This document shows positions 5,164 to 6,637 of a stretch of DNA of 6,637 nt, piece after piece. The notes under the pieces were generated by a model that saw only the letters and a list, made by a program, of their open reading frames with translations, searched no databases and was not told the DNA's origin. Every line of letters starts with the position of its first letter. Position 1 is the stretch's first letter. Source of the DNA: Candidatus Sulfotelmatobacter sp. (GTDB lineage Bacteria > Acidobacteriota > Terriglobia > Terriglobales > Acidobacteriaceae). Both the position numbers and the translations under genes were made by a program. The DNA lies in contig JASHRB010000538.1 in assembly GCA_030037575.1 (NCBI GenBank), positions 1 to 6,637 on the forward strand, given 5' to 3'.

Positions 5164-5763
5164 TCAAGATCTTGATGGAGCCGCGGCGCGGTGGCGAAAA
5201 CAATTCACCAGGTGATCATTCACCATGCCCACGGCTTGCATGAAGGCGTAACAGATGGTGGATCCGACAAAAGTGAATCCCTCCTGCTTCAGGGCCTGGC
5301 TCAAGCGATCGGATTGCGGAGTGCTCGCGGGAACCTGATGCGTCCATCTCCACCGGTTGACTCGCGGTCGACCGCCCACAAAGTGCCAAATGTAATTGTC
5401 GAAGCTGCCGTGCTCTTTTTGCAGGCGCAAAAATTCGCGGGCATTTTGCACCGCGGACGCGACTTTCAAACGATTGCGCACGATGGCGGGATTTTTCAGC
5501 AACTGCGCGATCCTGCCCCGGTCGTAGGATGCGATTTTTTCGACATCGAATTGATCGAATGCCGCCCGATAGTTTTCACGCTTGTTGAGAATGGTCTCCC
5601 AGCTCAACCCGGCCTGGGCACCTTCGAGCAGCAAAAACTCGAACAGTTTCGCGTCCTGATGCACGGGCACGCCCCACTCTTCATCGTGGTAGCGAATCAT
5701 GAATTCGCTTTGCGCCCAGGGACAGCGGCGGGGCGATTTCGCGGTAGAAATTTTGCCGGACAT
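5164..5763 (-). CDS. tag: DNA-3-methyladenine glycosylase I
   Basis: 199 aa, close to E. coli Tag (187). It removes N3-methyladenine from alkylated DNA to start base-excision repair in the cytoplasm. Family motifs run in order: RCPWAQSEFMIRYHDEEWGV (residues 13-32), EGAQAGLSWETILNKRENYR (47-66), VPASTPQSD (144-152) and GFTFVGSTICYAFMQAVGMV (162-181). The structural zinc ligands of Tag map to C14, H26, H184 and C188, and the 3-methyladenine pocket residues Y25, E47 and W55 (E. coli Y16, E38, W46) are all kept, so it should be active. The ATG at 5761-5763 leaves 13 residues before the conserved Cys; no Shine-Dalgarno sequence precedes it, and the frame stays open to a TTG at 5815-5817, so the exact start is uncertain. 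It lies 176 bases upstream of the sigma gene in the same direction. I see no terminator between them, but co-transcription is unproven. Confidence 0.95.
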   Translation of the reverse strand: MSGKISTAKSPRRCPWAQSEFMIRYHDEEWGVPVHQDAKLFEFLLLEGAQAGLSWETILNKRENYRAAFDQFDVEKIASYDRGRIAQLLKNPAIVRNRLKVASAVQNAREFLRLQKEHGSFDNYIWHFVGGRPRVNRWRWTHQVPASTPQSDRLSQALKQEGFTFVGSTICYAFMQAVGMVNDHLVNCFRHRAAAPSRS

Positions 5764-5883
5764 TCGAAGGCAACTTACGGCTGAATCTGCGCTAGCGTTT
5801 TCGGCGATCGCTTGCAAATGATCAGGCCGAGATCCTGGCGACGATGAACTCTGAGGGATCCGCGCGGAAGATTTCCGGGCGAA
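5764..5883. other. Intergenic region between the SYLF gene and tag
   Basis: A 120-base gap with a small hairpin 7 bases after the SYLF stop codon (CGGAA-GAT-TTCCG, 5865-5877). It has no T-tract, so it is at most a weak mRNA 3' structure. No clear tag promoter or ribosome site is visible. Confidence 0.35.
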
Positions 5884-6600
5884 CTATTCCAGCGACTTGG
5901 GATCCGACTTGTTTTTCGGCGACTTGGTGTCCAACAACGCTACCAACTGCTTGGCGCATGGAGGAATGGCCACCTTATGCTCGGCGATGATTTCCTTTGC
6001 GCTTAACTTCTTGCCATAAAGCTTTTGGTTGGCGTTGCCGTCGGAACGCAAAGTCGAGCCCTCCAGGGAGACGCCCGCGAACAAGCCGCGGTTGCGCGAA
6101 TAAGAGAGAATCTCGGCCTGCATCACCACATCGGTTGCGCCTTCCGCAGTACGGCCTTTGGGGCCAGCCGCCGCAGATGCGTCCGCGCCCAATTTCACTT
6201 TGCTCGAAAGCAGCGAGCGCGCGCCGCCAGGATTCATCACCAGCAGCACGAAGTCCGTAGCCTGGCCGCCCAGCTGAAACCCGATGCTCACGCCTTCGAG
6301 GGCATAAAGAGCCGGCGGCCCCCAGGGACCGGTATAGTGTTCGCCGCCGCGGCAAATCATCACGCCGCGCCCGTAACTTCCCCCGACGCCGAATGCGCCT
6401 TTCTTGACGGAAGGCAGAATCACCACACATTCCGCTTTATCCAGCAAATCTTGCGGGATGTCGTCGGGAATGTTGAGGATTTCCCTCATCACTTCGCCGG
6501 CATCTTTAACGCGTTCTTGTTCGCGCACATCGTCGGCGAATGCGGCAACGGCCAACACCCGCAACGCCAGCAAACACAGCAGAATGGCCTTGATTTTCAT
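5884..6600 (-). CDS. Exported SYLF-domain (YSC84-related) lipid-binding protein
   Basis: 238 aa. Residues 1-22 are a signal peptide (K2, K4, hydrophobic 5-20, cleavage near AAFA-DD), so the protein is exported to the periplasm or outer envelope. Residues about 30-220 match the SYLF/Ysc84 family (old name DUF500): DLLDKAECVVILPSVKKGAF, GGSYGRGVMICR, GPWGPPALYALEGVSIGFQL, TDFVLLVMN, and the late SRNRGLFAGVSLEGS followed by a YGK motif. Eukaryotic SYLF proteins bind phosphoinositides; the role of the bacterial secreted form is not settled, although lipid or membrane binding is likely. The C-terminal tail (223-238) is Lys/Asp/Ser-rich and disordered-looking. The start at 6598-6600 is well supported: GGAGG at 6609-6613 lies 8 bases upstream and a signal peptide follows at once. 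The promoter lies outside or at the very edge of the window. Nothing ties its function to tag downstream. Confidence 0.93.
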   Translation of the reverse strand: MKIKAILLCLLALRVLAVAAFADDVREQERVKDAGEVMREILNIPDDIPQDLLDKAECVVILPSVKKGAFGVGGSYGRGVMICRGGEHYTGPWGPPALYALEGVSIGFQLGGQATDFVLLVMNPGGARSLLSSKVKLGADASAAAGPKGRTAEGATDVVMQAEILSYSRNRGLFAGVSLEGSTLRSDGNANQKLYGKKLSAKEIIAEHKVAIPPCAKQLVALLDTKSPKNKSDPKSLE

Positions 6601-6637
6601 GGAATGATCCTCCGCCTTAGGCTGAGAAAACTTCAAA

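Noticed and set aside
5199..5224. Repeats of ATTCACC with a central TCACC-A-GGTGA palindrome
   Set aside because: It is inside the tag coding region over the conserved VNDHLVNC zinc-ligand segment, with no promoter nearby.
4749..5243. Plus-strand frame of about 160 codons antisense to the sigma gene
   Set aside because: It is antisense to a clear sigma factor gene and the end of tag, has Ala/Ser/Arg-rich composition typical of shadow frames, and has no ribosome site.
5191..5784. Plus-strand frame of about 197 codons opposite tag
   Set aside because: It is the exact antisense of a highly conserved glycosylase gene and shows no domain of its own.

Overview
The window is a GC-rich bacterial chromosomal segment with seven supportable genes, one of them cut by the left edge. 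All read on the minus strand except lexA. The gene style suggests a soil or environmental Acidobacteriota (Terriglobia-like) genome: a Tat-exported MsrB beside a secreted MsrA, a sigma factor followed by a zinc-finger anti-sigma protein with a YCF48/Asp-box C-terminus, and a SYLF-domain exported protein. This assignment is inference; no rRNA or marker phylogeny is available here.

Layout from left to right. 1-925: a two-gene exported methionine sulfoxide repair operon, msrA (263-925) then msrB (252 to beyond base 1), reading leftward. 926-1244: a divergent regulatory gap. 1245-1865: lexA on the plus strand, with a promoter whose spacer holds a direct repeat that looks like a LexA operator. 1866-2092: a gap with a hairpin and a short TonB-like remnant. 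2093-2425: a cytoplasmic thioredoxin. 2426-2866: a 440-base non-coding stretch with a palindrome upstream of trx, a very clear minus-strand Rho-independent terminator with a GCAA tetraloop, and a structured 3' UTR. 2867-4987: the sigma/anti-sigma pair. 5164-5763: 3-methyladenine DNA glycosylase I (tag). 5884-6600: a secreted SYLF protein.

The common theme is damage and stress repair. MsrA/MsrB repair oxidised methionine outside the cytoplasm, thioredoxin supplies reducing power inside, LexA controls the SOS response and Tag removes alkylated adenine. The sigma/anti-sigma pair is a separate membrane signalling module whose periplasmic part carries Asp-box repeats. No mobile element, CRISPR array, tRNA or rRNA was seen. 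The most rewarding places for a second look are the LexA operator candidate, the MsrA without a resolving cysteine, the anti-sigma/Asp-box fusion, and the structured RNA region 2652-2866.
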